Positions 14,736 to 23,740 of a stretch of DNA of 64,000 bases are shown piece by piece. Positions within the stretch are counted from its first letter, which is position 1, and each line of letters begins with the position of its first letter. Position numbers and translations under genes: made by a program. Under the pieces are notes generated by a model that was given only the letters and a program-made list of their open reading frames with translations, was not told the DNA's origin and made no database searches. This DNA comes from Spongiibacter tropicus DSM 19543 (GTDB taxonomy: Bacteria; Pseudomonadota; Gammaproteobacteria; Pseudomonadales; Spongiibacteraceae). The stretch is taken from contig NZ_ATUS01000006.1 in the NCBI RefSeq assembly GCF_000420325.1, positions 126,501-190,500 on the forward strand, written 5' to 3'.

Positions 14736-16439
14736 ATGGCGATGATTGACGTTAAGCAGTATGAGTTTGATGCCATTGTGGTCGGCTCGGGAATCACTGG
14801 CGGCTGGGCCGCGAAAGAGCTGACGGAAAAAGGTTTGAAGGTGCTGGTGCTGGAACGTGGCCGCGATGTGCGTCACGGTGTGGACTATCTCGGCGAGCAC
14901 GCCCCCGACTGGAAATTGCCGTTTCAGGGCAAACCGCCACGGGAACTCTATAAAGAACAGTACCCGGTACAGAGTACCTCCTATGCCTTTAACGAGGCGA
15001 CACGCCACTTTTTCGTTAACGACCAGCAGAATCCCTACCAGACTGATAAGCCCTTCCACTGGGTTCGTGCCGATGTTGTCGGCGGGCGCTCGCTGCTGTG
15101 GGGGCGGCAAACTTACCGCTGGAGTCAGCAGGATTTTGAGGCGAACAAGCGCGATGGTCACGGCACCCCGTGGCCGATTGGCTACGAGGATGTCGCGCCG
15201 TGGTACAGCTATGTAGAAAACTTTATCGGTGTCAGTGGGGAAAAGCTCGGTCTGGACGAGCTGCCTGACAGTGAATTCCTGCCACCGATGGGGATGCACA
15301 AAATTGAGGAAACCATTCGCGGTCGCTTAAAGCGCAAAGCCCCTGACGCCAAAATGACCATCGGGCGGGCGGCGATTCTCACGGAAGACCATAATGGCCG
15401 GGCGTCGTGTCACTACTGCGGTCCCTGCCACCGAGGCTGCTCTACCGGCAGCTACTTCAGCTCGCAGAGCTCGACACTGCCTGCGGCAAGGGCGACCGGC
15501 AATATGACGCTGCGCCCCGACTCGGTTGTGGAAAAGCTGATCGTTGATCGTGACAGCGGAAAAATTTCCGAAGTGCGCGTCATCGACAGTAAAACGGGTG
15601 AGCGACTGCGCTTTCGCTCGCGACTGGTCTTTCTCTGCGCGTCCACGGTGGGCAGTACCCAGTTACTGCTCAACTCTGCCTCCGATGAGGCGCCCAATGG
15701 CCTGGCAAACAGCAGCGGGGCACTGGGCCACTATCTGATGGACCACGTGCACGGCAATGCGTCGATGGGGATATTCCTCGATGACATGGACAGCTATTGG
15801 TACGGCAACCGCCCCAATGGCTGCTACATCCCGCGCTTCCGCAATCTACCGGGTCAGGAGGAAGGTACTGACTTCCTGCGGGGCTATGGTATGCAAGCCA
15901 ATATCGTGCGCCTGAACTGGAAAACCAGTTACCACCGCAAAGGCTTTGGTGCCGACCTCAAAAACGACTTGAGAAAACCCGGTCCCTGGATCTGGGTGCT
16001 CACGCCGTTTGGCGAAGCGCTGCCGGACAAGCGCAACCGCCTCTACTTACATCCCAGCAAAAAAGACCGTTTTGGCATTCCCCAAGTGGTCTTCGACGCC
16101 CAGTGGCGAGACAACGAATACAAGCTCTGGGCGGACGCGGTTGCACAGAGTGAGCGTCTGATGCGGGCGGCGGGTTCGGTTTGGATCATGCCGCAGGAAG
16201 AGGTGGAAAGTCCCATGGGCGCGGGTATTCACGAAATGGGAACAGCGCGCATGGGTGCGGACCCTTCCGAGTCGGTGCTCAACGGCCATAACCAGGCCCA
16301 CGATGTGCCCAATCTGTTTGTGACAGACGGCGCCTGCATGACCTCCGCATCCTGCGTCAATCCATCGCTCACCTACATGGCGCTGACCGCGCGCGCCTGC
16401 GACTACGCGGTGAAGCAGATGCAGGCAGGGAATTTGTGA
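14736..16439 (+). CDS. FAD-dependent GMC-family sugar dehydrogenase (candidate glucoside 3-dehydrogenase large subunit)
   Basis: The 567-residue flavoprotein has an FAD-binding GSGITGG at residues 17-23, then VLVLERGRDV, and the family C-terminus with HEMGTARMG, NLFVTDGACM and CVNPSLTYMALTARACDYA. A cysteine cluster C225-x2-C-x2-C-x3-C235 matches the place where FAD-glucose and glucoside-3-dehydrogenases bind an iron-sulfur centre. With the subunit-3 homologue just upstream (3-bp gap), it probably oxidises C3 of a glucosyl unit in the periplasm and passes electrons to the respiratory chain. Substrate preference cannot be read from the sequence. ATG 14742 is a possible alternative start. Confidence 0.88.
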   Translation: MAMIDVKQYEFDAIVVGSGITGGWAAKELTEKGLKVLVLERGRDVRHGVDYLGEHAPDWKLPFQGKPPRELYKEQYPVQSTSYAFNEATRHFFVNDQQNPYQTDKPFHWVRADVVGGRSLLWGRQTYRWSQQDFEANKRDGHGTPWPIGYEDVAPWYSYVENFIGVSGEKLGLDELPDSEFLPPMGMHKIEETIRGRLKRKAPDAKMTIGRAAILTEDHNGRASCHYCGPCHRGCSTGSYFSSQSSTLPAARATGNMTLRPDSVVEKLIVDRDSGKISEVRVIDSKTGERLRFRSRLVFLCASTVGSTQLLLNSASDEAPNGLANSSGALGHYLMDHVHGNASMGIFLDDMDSYWYGNRPNGCYIPRFRNLPGQEEGTDFLRGYGMQANIVRLNWKTSYHRKGFGADLKNDLRKPGPWIWVLTPFGEALPDKRNRLYLHPSKKDRFGIPQVVFDAQWRDNEYKLWADAVAQSERLMRAAGSVWIMPQEEVESPMGAGIHEMGTARMGADPSESVLNGHNQAHDVPNLFVTDGACMTSASCVNPSLTYMALTARACDYAVKQMQAGNL

Positions 16440-16476
16440 GCGTTTCCACGCGATTTTCACGAGGTGTATTTCAACA

Positions 16477-17376
16477 ATGAAACTCTGGATAAAGCGCAGC
16501 CTTTGGACGCTGCTGGCCGTCGTACTCCTGCTTGGCGGAACGGCGTACTACCAGCTCCGGTCTATGGGAGTCTTTCCGCGCTACGACTATGACACCGTGC
16601 CGCCGACCTTGCCGACCTTCAGCAAGCCGGCGGTGCTGGTATTCACCAAAACCAACGGCTTTATTCATAAAGATGCGATTCCCGTGGCCAAACGCGTATT
16701 GGGCAAACTGATCGCCGAGCAGGGCTGGGAAGCGTACCTCACGGATAATGCGGCCGTGCATTCTCCAGAGTTGCTTGAACAGTTCGATTTCATTATCTGG
16801 AACAATGTGTCGGGTGATGTGCTGACCGAGCCGCAACGCGCGGCAATGAAACAGTGGCTGGAAAGTGGTGGCGGCTGGCTGGGGATTCATGCCTCGGGCG
16901 GCGACCACAGCTACCTGTGGTCCTGGTATGGCGACACCCTGCTGGGTGCACAGTTTATTGGTCACACCATGCACCCGCAGTTTCAGGATGCCGATGTCCT
17001 TGTGGCCGATGACACTCTGGCCGTTACCGATCATCTGCCCGCGCGATGGACGGTGGAAAAGGAAGAGTGGTACGCCTTTGCCAATAACCCGCGTGATAAA
17101 GGTTATGAAATTCTGTTGACCCTCGACGAGGACTCTTACCGCATCAAGGGCGAAAACTTCTTCGGTAACGACCACATGGAGGGCGAGCACCCCATTGCCT
17201 GGCGGCACAAGCTGGCTGAAGGGCGGGTGTTCTACAGTGCCATTGGTCATCAGCCCTATACCTATGAATTGCCGATGTATCAGGCCTTTCTCGTCAAGGC
17301 CATGCACTGGGTGCGCGGCGCTGCTGAACCGCAGGCCGACGCCGAGGCGGTCGCGAGTGATGAGGGAGGCGAATGA
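16477..17376 (+). CDS. ThuA-like domain protein, membrane-anchored
   Basis: The 299-residue protein has one N-terminal membrane segment (SLWTLLAVVLLLGGTAYY) and a ThuA-like, glutamine-amidotransferase-like fold: VLVFTKTNGFIHKDAIP, FDFIIWNNVSGDVLT, GGGWLGIHASGGDHSY, GAQFIGHTMHP, and AWRHKLAEGRVFYSAIGHQPYTY near the end. ThuA is linked to trehalose and 3-keto-sugar metabolism, but its reaction is not settled. The anchor suggests that it works at the outer face of the inner membrane, where 3-keto-glycosides would be formed. It overlaps the next gene by 4 bases. Confidence 0.85.
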   Translation: MKLWIKRSLWTLLAVVLLLGGTAYYQLRSMGVFPRYDYDTVPPTLPTFSKPAVLVFTKTNGFIHKDAIPVAKRVLGKLIAEQGWEAYLTDNAAVHSPELLEQFDFIIWNNVSGDVLTEPQRAAMKQWLESGGGWLGIHASGGDHSYLWSWYGDTLLGAQFIGHTMHPQFQDADVLVADDTLAVTDHLPARWTVEKEEWYAFANNPRDKGYEILLTLDEDSYRIKGENFFGNDHMEGEHPIAWRHKLAEGRVFYSAIGHQPYTYELPMYQAFLVKAMHWVRGAAEPQADAEAVASDEGGE

Positions 17377-18557
17377 TGCGCCGCAAGATTCGTATGGGGA
17401 TGGTCGGGGGTGGCCCCGGCTCGATGATCGGTCCTATTCATCGTCTGGCGGCACGTCTTGATGGTGAGGTTGAGCTGGTTTGCGGGGCCTTTTCCCGAGA
17501 CCTCGAGCGGAGTCGGGAAACTGCCGAGTCCCTGCATTTGCCCGCCGAGCGGGTCTACCCCGACTATCGGGCGATGATGCAAGGCGAAGCCGCGCTTCCC
17601 GACGGAGAACGCATGGATTTTGTCGCCGTTGTGACCCCGAACGACAGTCACTTTCCGATTGCCAAGGCGGCGCTTGAGCATGGCTTTCATGTGCTGAGCG
17701 ACAAACCTGCGACCAAGTCGCTGGACGAAGTCGAGCAGCTTGCCGCAAGCCTTCAGCAAAGCGGTTTGCTCTACGGCCTGACCCACACCTATGCGGGTTA
17801 TCCGATGATCAAGCAGGCGCGCAGTATGATCGCCGCGGGCGCGCTCGGGCGTGTGCGAAAAGTGCTGGTGGAGTATCCCCAGGGCTGGCTGGCGGAGGCG
17901 GGCATCGAGGCCCATAGCCGACAAGCGGCATGGCGTCTCGACCCCAATCAGGCGGGTGTCAGTAGCTGTATTGGCGACATCGGTTCGCATGCCGCTCAGC
18001 TCAGTGAATATGTGGCCGGTACGGCGATCAGCGAAATCTGCGCCGACTTGAATGCCGTGGTAGACGGTCGGCAAATGGATGACGATGCCACGGTCCTGCT
18101 GCGGTTTGAAAATGGCGCGCGCGGGGTGTTGATTGCCAGCCAGATCTGCGCCGGTGAAGAGAATAATCTGAAGCTCAGAATCTATGGGGAAAAAGGCGGC
18201 TTGGAGTGGCAGCAACACGAGCCCAATACCTTGTGGTTGAAATGGATTGATCGTCCCACCGAGATGCTGCGTGCGGGCGGTCCGGGCCTGACGGAGCTTG
18301 CGCTCGCCAATTGCCGCACGCCCGGCGGACACCCCGAGGGCTATCTCGAAGCCTTCGCCAACCACTACCGTAATTTTGCGGGCCAGATTCGCGCGCGGCT
18401 GGAAGGCCGAGCCGCAACGGCGATCGAGAGCGATGTCCCTGACATCGTCGATGCTCTGCGCGGTATGCGTTTTATTGAAGCGACGGTCAGCGCCGCAAGC
18501 ACTGATCAGAAATGGCACCGCTTACCCGCCTTGATGGCGTTGGAGAATCAGCTATGA
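17373..18557 (+). CDS. Gfo/Idh/MocA-family NAD(P)-dependent sugar oxidoreductase
   Basis: The 394-residue protein has an N-terminal Rossmann domain (RMGMVGGGPGSMIGPIHR; GGGPGS dinucleotide loop), the family signature near residues 106-112 (LSDKPAT, equivalent to EKP), and the catalytic region GDIGSHAAQL (Dx3H). The C-terminal domain is a typical sheet (DDDATVLLRFENGARGV). In the ThuB branch such enzymes reduce 3-keto-sugars back to the parent sugar. Here it is coupled by 4-base overlaps to ThuA upstream and the TIM-barrel gene downstream, which supports a role in handling a 3-keto intermediate. Confidence 0.85.
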   Translation: MMRRKIRMGMVGGGPGSMIGPIHRLAARLDGEVELVCGAFSRDLERSRETAESLHLPAERVYPDYRAMMQGEAALPDGERMDFVAVVTPNDSHFPIAKAALEHGFHVLSDKPATKSLDEVEQLAASLQQSGLLYGLTHTYAGYPMIKQARSMIAAGALGRVRKVLVEYPQGWLAEAGIEAHSRQAAWRLDPNQAGVSSCIGDIGSHAAQLSEYVAGTAISEICADLNAVVDGRQMDDDATVLLRFENGARGVLIASQICAGEENNLKLRIYGEKGGLEWQQHEPNTLWLKWIDRPTEMLRAGGPGLTELALANCRTPGGHPEGYLEAFANHYRNFAGQIRARLEGRAATAIESDVPDIVDALRGMRFIEATVSAASTDQKWHRLPALMALENQL

Positions 18558-19600
18558 AAGGTCCGGCTATATTTCTTGCTCAGTTTGTCGGTGCTGAGCC
18601 GCCCTTTAATACGCTGGAGGGCTTGTGCCGATGGGCCGCTGAACTCGGCTACAAGGGGATTCAACTGCCGAGCTTTGAGCGCAATCTTATCGATCTGTCT
18701 CTGGCGGCGGAGAGTCAGGATTACTGTGACGAACTGAAAGGCCAGGTCAACGCGGCGGGGCTGGAGATATCCGAGTTGTCCACGCATTTGCAGGGGCAGT
18801 TGGTTGCCGTGCATCCCGCTTACGATGAACTGATGGACGGCTTTGCACCGCAGGCATTGCGCGGCAAGCCCGCCGAGCGTCAGGCATGGGCGGTCGACCA
18901 GCTTATGCTGGCCGCCAAGGCGAGTCAGCGCTTGGGGTTAACGGCGCACGCGACCTTCTCCGGCGCCCTGTTGTGGCAAACCTTCTACCCGTGGCCGCAG
19001 CGTCCGGCAGGGCTGGTTGACAGCGGGTTTGCGGAACTCGGTAAACGCTGGCGGCCTATTCTGGACGCCTTTGATGAGGCAGGGGTGGATTGCTGTTTTG
19101 AAATTCATCCCGGTGAAGATCTGCATGACGGCGCCAGTTTTGAACGTTTTCTGGAGGCCGTGGATCAGCATCCGCGCGCGAATATCCTCTTCGATCCCAG
19201 CCACTTGCTGCTGCAGCAGCTCGACTATCTGGCCTTTATCGACTTGTACCACGAGCGCATCAAAGCTTTTCACGTGAAGGACGCCGAGTTTCGCCCGAAT
19301 GGTCGAAGCGGGGTCTACGGCGGCTATGACGCCTGGGTCGATCGTCCCGGTCGTTTCCGCTCTCTGGGCGACGGACAGGTCGACTTCAAAGGGATTTTTA
19401 GCAAGCTGGCTCAATACGGCTACGAAGGCTGGGCGGTACTGGAGTGGGAGTGCTGCCTGAAGCATCCCGAGGATGGGGCGCGGGAGGGCGCGCCATTTAT
19501 TCGCGATCACATGATACGACTGACGGACCGCGCCTTTGATGATTTTGCCGGGGTTGGCAGTGACGAGGTTTTTAATCGCCGAGTCCTGGGCTTGAGCTAG
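18554..19600 (+). CDS. Sugar phosphate isomerase/epimerase-family TIM-barrel protein
   Basis: This is a 348-residue xylose-isomerase-like TIM barrel. The metal-binding residues of the family can be matched in order: E in CFEIHPGEDL, D and H in ILFDPSHLLL, H in AFHVKDAEF, and E in AVLEWECCL. ATG 18554 is used because it overlaps the preceding stop as ATGA and gives the family N-terminus. Members with GMC and Gfo/Idh/MocA partners include isomerases, epimerases and enzymes that cleave or hydrate 3-keto-glycosides. The last would be the bond-breaking step in this operon, but the exact reaction cannot be assigned. Confidence 0.82.
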   Translation: MKGPAIFLAQFVGAEPPFNTLEGLCRWAAELGYKGIQLPSFERNLIDLSLAAESQDYCDELKGQVNAAGLEISELSTHLQGQLVAVHPAYDELMDGFAPQALRGKPAERQAWAVDQLMLAAKASQRLGLTAHATFSGALLWQTFYPWPQRPAGLVDSGFAELGKRWRPILDAFDEAGVDCCFEIHPGEDLHDGASFERFLEAVDQHPRANILFDPSHLLLQQLDYLAFIDLYHERIKAFHVKDAEFRPNGRSGVYGGYDAWVDRPGRFRSLGDGQVDFKGIFSKLAQYGYEGWAVLEWECCLKHPEDGAREGAPFIRDHMIRLTDRAFDDFAGVGSDEVFNRRVLGLS

Positions 19601-19643
19601 CGGGCTGGCGACGTCTACATACTAATAACGGGGAAATCACCAC

Positions 19644-20927
19644 ATGAGCGATGCACTGGATCGCAAACGTCTATTTTTGGTCGGGAATCTGTCGATCTTT
19701 ATGATTGGTCTGGGGTTCGCTGTGCGCGCCAGCATCGCCTCCGACATTCAAAACGATTTATTCAATCAGTTGGATCTGGCGCGTTCGGCGGGTCTGGTCG
19801 GCGAGGTACTGGGGGCAACGTTTATCGGCTTCGCTCTGACTCTGTTATTTGGCAGTGCACTGGTTGATCGTATTGGTATGCGCGCCATGCTGCTGTTCTC
19901 GGCGCTGGGTTATATCATCGGCAGCGCGCTGGTGCTGGCGGTGTCCTTTATGCCGGTCTCCATGCTCAGCTACTGGCTGATTTTTGCCGGCTTCCTGTTA
20001 ACCGGTTTGGGGTGGGGCGCGGTGGAGGCTGCCAGCAACCCGATGGTCACGGCGGTCTATCCCGAGGAAAAGACCCATCGACTGAATATTCTGCACGCCT
20101 GGTGGCCAGCCGGTATTGTGGTGGGCGGCATTGCCGGACTGGCGTTTGCCGAGCTGGGTCTGCCCTGGCAGGTCAATTTGCTGATGCTGGTGTTGCCGGC
20201 CTGCTGGCTTGCCTACCTCACCCTGTCTACGCAGTTTCCCGTTTCCGAACGCGTGCAGTCAGGCGTGTCCTACGGCGATATGTTCAAGGAGCTGTTCCGG
20301 GCTCCCGGCTATTTCATCTGGTTCTTCTGTATGATGATCACTGCGGCTGCGGAGCTGGCTCCGGGGCAGTGGGTTGATCTGTCCTTGACCAATATTGTGG
20401 GGATGCCGGGCATTCTGGTACTGATTTATGTCAGTATGCTGATGTTTGTCATGCGCCATTTTGCCGGTGCGATTGCCAAGCATATCTCTTCCGTTGGCTT
20501 GCTGTTCTTCGGTTGTATTTTCGCGGCGCTGGGGCTGTACGGCCTGAGCTTGTCGACATCGCCGTTGACGGCCTTCCTGTCTGCGACGGTATGGGGGATG
20601 GGAGTGTGCTATTTTTGGCCGACCATGCTGTCGGTGGTCAGCGAGCGCTACCCGAAAGGCGGGGCGCTGTTTTTAGGGCTGACCGGCTTTGCCGCAGGCC
20701 TGTCGATACAGTTTGTACTGCCGCAGATGGGTGCGATTTTTGACAGCGCTAAAATAGAGGCCGCAGGCGGTGTCGCGCGACTGTCGACCCTCGGGGGTGA
20801 GGAACTGGACGCCGTACTGCGTTATGCCTCGGTGGAGTCTTTTCAAGCCGTAGCGATACTTCCCCTGTTGCTGCTGCCGGTGTTTGGTCTGGTGTGGTGG
20901 CGCGATCGTCGCCAGCATAAAGAATGA
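19644..20927 (+). CDS. MFS sugar transporter
   Basis: The 427-residue integral membrane protein has about 12 hydrophobic segments and the MFS loop-2 motif variant ALVDRIGMRAMLL near residue 70. It resembles the sugar-proton symporters of the FucP/GlcP-like group, with GWGAVEAASNPMVTAVYPEE after helix 4. It is in the same operon as the oxidative sugar enzymes and probably moves the released sugar or 3-keto-sugar into the cytoplasm, where the Gfo/Idh/MocA enzyme and glucokinase would act. A 43-bp gap separates it from the TIM-barrel gene. Confidence 0.85.
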   Translation: MSDALDRKRLFLVGNLSIFMIGLGFAVRASIASDIQNDLFNQLDLARSAGLVGEVLGATFIGFALTLLFGSALVDRIGMRAMLLFSALGYIIGSALVLAVSFMPVSMLSYWLIFAGFLLTGLGWGAVEAASNPMVTAVYPEEKTHRLNILHAWWPAGIVVGGIAGLAFAELGLPWQVNLLMLVLPACWLAYLTLSTQFPVSERVQSGVSYGDMFKELFRAPGYFIWFFCMMITAAAELAPGQWVDLSLTNIVGMPGILVLIYVSMLMFVMRHFAGAIAKHISSVGLLFFGCIFAALGLYGLSLSTSPLTAFLSATVWGMGVCYFWPTMLSVVSERYPKGGALFLGLTGFAAGLSIQFVLPQMGAIFDSAKIEAAGGVARLSTLGGEELDAVLRYASVESFQAVAILPLLLLPVFGLVWWRDRRQHKE

Positions 20928-20945
20928 TTGCAGAGTAGTGATTGC

Positions 20946-21956
20946 ATGGTAACGATAAAGGATGTTGCGAAGATGGCGGGGGTGTCGATTGCCACCGTCT
21001 CTCGCACATTGGCCGAGCCGGACAAGGTGTCGGAAAAGACCCGTAAAAAGGTTATGGAAGCGGTGGAAACCAGCGGCTACGTTGCCAATACTCTGGCCCG
21101 GAATTTTCGCCGTCGCCGCAGCAATATGGTCGTTGTGCTGGTGCCGGATATTGCGAACCCCTTCTTTTCCAATATTATTCAAGGTATCGAGCGGGTCGCC
21201 AGCCGCCATCAATACCGTATTCTGCTGGGGGATACGCAGGGAGAGCAGGAGCGGGAGCAGGCCTATGCCGATCTGGTCTCCCAGCGGCAGGCCGATGGCG
21301 TGATTTGCCTGGGACGCAATATCCCGTTCCGCTATCGAAAAGGGCGCAAGACACTCGACCCCGACTGGCCGCCATTCGCTATGGCCTGTGAGTACCACGG
21401 TGAAATTCCGGTGCCCACGGTGTGCATTGATAACGTTGCGGCGGCCAGAGATGCCGTCAATCATCTTCTTGAGCTCGGGCATCAACGCATTGCCTATGTG
21501 AACGGCCCGAGTGAATCACCGCTTTGTGAAGATCGCCTGCAAGGCTATGAGCAAGCTTTGAGAGAAGCAGGACTGACGGTGGAGCCCGCATTGATCAAGC
21601 AGGGAGATTTTACCCTTGCTTCAGGCTATGACTGCACCGCGGCCTTACTGGCGTCGGCGAATCCGCCGACAGCGCTCTTTTGCGCGAACGATGAGATGGC
21701 GATTGGCGCGATGCAGGCCTGCCACGCAGCGGGCTTAAGCCTGCCCGGTGACATGTCGGTAGTGGGCTTTGATGATATCGGCTTCGCAGCCTATACCCAC
21801 CCGCGATTGACCACCGTACACCAGCCGCGTAACCGCATTGGTGAGCAGGTCATGACGATGATGCTGGCGATGTTGGCGGGCAATACGCCTGCGGATTCGC
21901 GCATCGTACTGCCGCACGAGCTGGTTGTTCGCGAGTCGAGCGCGGCACGGGGCTGA
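20946..21956 (+). CDS. LacI-family transcriptional regulator
   Basis: The 336-residue protein has an N-terminal helix-turn-helix (TIKDVAKMAGVSIATVSRTL) and hinge (VANTLARNFRRRRSNMVVVLVPDI), then a periplasmic-binding-protein-like sensor domain (NPFFSNIIQGIERV, CIDNVAAARDAVNHLLELGH, FCANDEMAIGAMQA, VVGFDDIGFAAY). The ATG at 20946 starts exactly at the conserved MVTIKDVA. It is the last gene of the operon, so it is under its own control, and the two TGTAAACGATTACA sites are its likely operators. The inducer is probably a free or phosphorylated sugar. Confidence 0.93.
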   Translation: MVTIKDVAKMAGVSIATVSRTLAEPDKVSEKTRKKVMEAVETSGYVANTLARNFRRRRSNMVVVLVPDIANPFFSNIIQGIERVASRHQYRILLGDTQGEQEREQAYADLVSQRQADGVICLGRNIPFRYRKGRKTLDPDWPPFAMACEYHGEIPVPTVCIDNVAAARDAVNHLLELGHQRIAYVNGPSESPLCEDRLQGYEQALREAGLTVEPALIKQGDFTLASGYDCTAALLASANPPTALFCANDEMAIGAMQACHAAGLSLPGDMSVVGFDDIGFAAYTHPRLTTVHQPRNRIGEQVMTMMLAMLAGNTPADSRIVLPHELVVRESSAARG

Positions 21957-21958
21957 CG

Positions 21959-22894
21959 TCAGGGCAGTGTGTACTGCGAGGCGCCCAGCAGGCCGGGGTT
22001 GTCGTGCAGGACCAGCCGGACGGCGATCGGCTGGAGGTAATGCGCCATCGGCGCTTTGTTCTCGAAACGTTGACGGAAATCGCTGTTGGCCAGATGTTGC
22101 CGCAGTTTCGGCAGAATTCCCCCGGCCAGAAAAATCCCGCCCCGCGCGCCGCTACCCAAGGCTTGATCCCCCGCGGCGCTACCCAGCAAGCCCATAAACA
22201 TCGCAATGGCCTGACAGGCCGTTGCGTCTCCCGTTTCCGCCAATGCACTGACGTCGCCGCCATTATTCGCGTGCAGAGGCTGATGGCTGATATGTGCGAT
22301 CGCCTGATACAGCCGGTAGAGTCCAATGCCCGACAGGAAGCTCTCTCTGGAAAGCGGGATCCCCTGCTCTCGCCAGTACGCGAAAACCTGTTGCTCGATC
22401 TCATTTTCCGCTTGAAGGCTCGTATGTCCTCCTTCGGTAGCGATGGCTTTGAAGTGTCCGTCGCAGGGGATCAATAGCGCGGCGCCCAGGCCGGTGCCCG
22501 GACCGAGTACGGCCATCGGTGCAGAGAGATCAATACTGCCGCCCAGCGCCATCAGGTCGGCGTCTTGCAGGGCGGGAAGCGACAGCGCGATGGCTTCAAA
22601 GTCGTTGATGAAGGCGAGCTGTTGGATGCCGAACTGCCGTTGCAGAGCAAGGCGGTCGCACTTCCAATCCACATTCGTCATCTGAAAGCGGGTTTCGCTG
22701 ACCGGGCCGGCCACGGCAAGGCAGGCTTCGTCGGGACTGGCTTTCACTTCATCAAGGTAGTGCTGTACGGCTTCCTCCAGCGTCGGAAAATCTGCGGCGC
22801 GTAAGCTGCATAGCTGTTCGGGGCCCCCACCGGCCTCGCTTAATGCGAGGCGACAGTTGGTGCCGCCAAGGTCACCAATCAGTCGTAATGCCAT
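21959..22894 (-). CDS. glk: Glucokinase (Glk family)
   Basis: The 311-residue protein phosphorylates glucose to glucose 6-phosphate with ATP in the cytoplasm. The ATP-binding LIGDLGGTNCRLAL is at the N-terminus; the sugar site FINDFEAIAL is near residue 100; GPGTGLGAALL and ATEGGHTSL follow, as in proteobacterial Glk. Its length is normal (E. coli Glk is 321). It converges on the LacI gene with a 2-bp gap. Its place at the end of the locus suggests that the pathway yields glucose. Confidence 0.92.
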   Translation of the reverse strand: MALRLIGDLGGTNCRLALSEAGGGPEQLCSLRAADFPTLEEAVQHYLDEVKASPDEACLAVAGPVSETRFQMTNVDWKCDRLALQRQFGIQQLAFINDFEAIALSLPALQDADLMALGGSIDLSAPMAVLGPGTGLGAALLIPCDGHFKAIATEGGHTSLQAENEIEQQVFAYWREQGIPLSRESFLSGIGLYRLYQAIAHISHQPLHANNGGDVSALAETGDATACQAIAMFMGLLGSAAGDQALGSGARGGIFLAGGILPKLRQHLANSDFRQRFENKAPMAHYLQPIAVRLVLHDNPGLLGASQYTLP

Positions 22895-23044
22895 ACGGAA
22901 TCCTTGCTCGGCCGTGACCGTCCGCCGAGGCGGTGATCGTCGGCAGCGCGATTATCAATCGGAAAATAGTGTGTATCAAAGTTTATCGAGATGCATTCAG
23001 TGGGCCAATGACCTTTTGCGTCAACGGGGTATCAGATAGGGGGC

Positions 23045-23370
23045 TTATGAGTCATCGCGATAGATCATGATGGTAAGCTGTTTGGGGCCATGCGCGCCGA
23101 TTTGAATCGTCTGCTCGACATCGGCGGTGCGCGATGGGCCGGTAATCAAGTGGAAGGCGCGCGCGCCCGTGTTCCCGGCAATGCGCAATGCATCGTGCAA
23201 GTAACGCACGATGTTGTGCTCCGTGATTCCCAGGTACAGGTGATCACAGAGATAGAGCTTGTGTGTTGCGGCGACGTGACTGTCCACGCCGATACTGCCT
23301 GTTTCGGCAACCGCGATGGTGGCGCGAGTATAAAAGGCTGTGTCGTCCAGCGTGACATTCTCCTCGCGCT
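23045..23370 (-). pseudogene. LutC/YkgG (LUD-domain) C-terminal remnant
   Basis: The minus strand reads AVAETGSIGVDS, then HLITGPSRTADVEQTIQIGA and HGPKQLTIMIY before a stop. This is the C-terminal half of a LUD-domain LutC protein (lactate utilisation protein C), with the usual ETG, SGPS-TADIE and GxHGP motifs. About 100 residues remain of some 210. No start and no N-terminal half could be found in frame upstream, and no lutA or lutB neighbour is present. It is most likely a decayed gene. Confidence 0.7.
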
Positions 23371-23740
23371 GCCGGAAGCTTGCGTGGGCCCTTGCTGGAA
23401 CGTGTTCGTCAAGATATCAATACAGGGTTGCCTGATGGTGTTGGCAGTCAGATTCGCCCGCCGACGACCACCGGATTCAATGTCGACGGGGGTTAGATGG
23501 ATACCGTTTCGGTAGCGTGACGATGTTGGTCCGTCGTGGTGGTATCAGCCGCCTGAAGCCGCCACGTCGTTTAGTTGTGACGTATGCAAAGCGATTGGCA
23601 TGAATGTTCAGGTAGCTGTCGTCGTATCGAAAAGTCACTGCTGTAGCATTCCCCACATTGTCGAACGCCATGTCGGCGAAACAGTATTCGCCGCTGTCGA
23701 CATTGATCTAGCGGCGGTGTGAGGCAACTAGGCAAAGGGC
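23371..23740. other. Degenerate non-coding stretch upstream of the LutC remnant
   Basis: These 370 bases have no complete gene. On the minus strand a short open frame (about 23477-23707) reads NVDSGEYCFADMAFDNVGNA and on to TTKRRG. It looks protein-like at first and then degenerates; it matches no family I know and has no in-frame link to the LutC part. The stretch is best read as the remains of one or two genes. Confidence 0.45.

Noticed and set aside
21952-21961. CTGACGTCAG palindrome holding both the lacI and glk stop codons
   Set aside because: It follows from two stop codons facing each other with a 2-bp gap. It is too short to call a terminator and resembles no site expected here.
23477-23671. 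A 64-codon minus-strand frame as a real gene
   Set aside because: It has no ribosome site or family match, lies beside a decayed gene and ends in Arg/Pro-rich sequence that looks out of frame.
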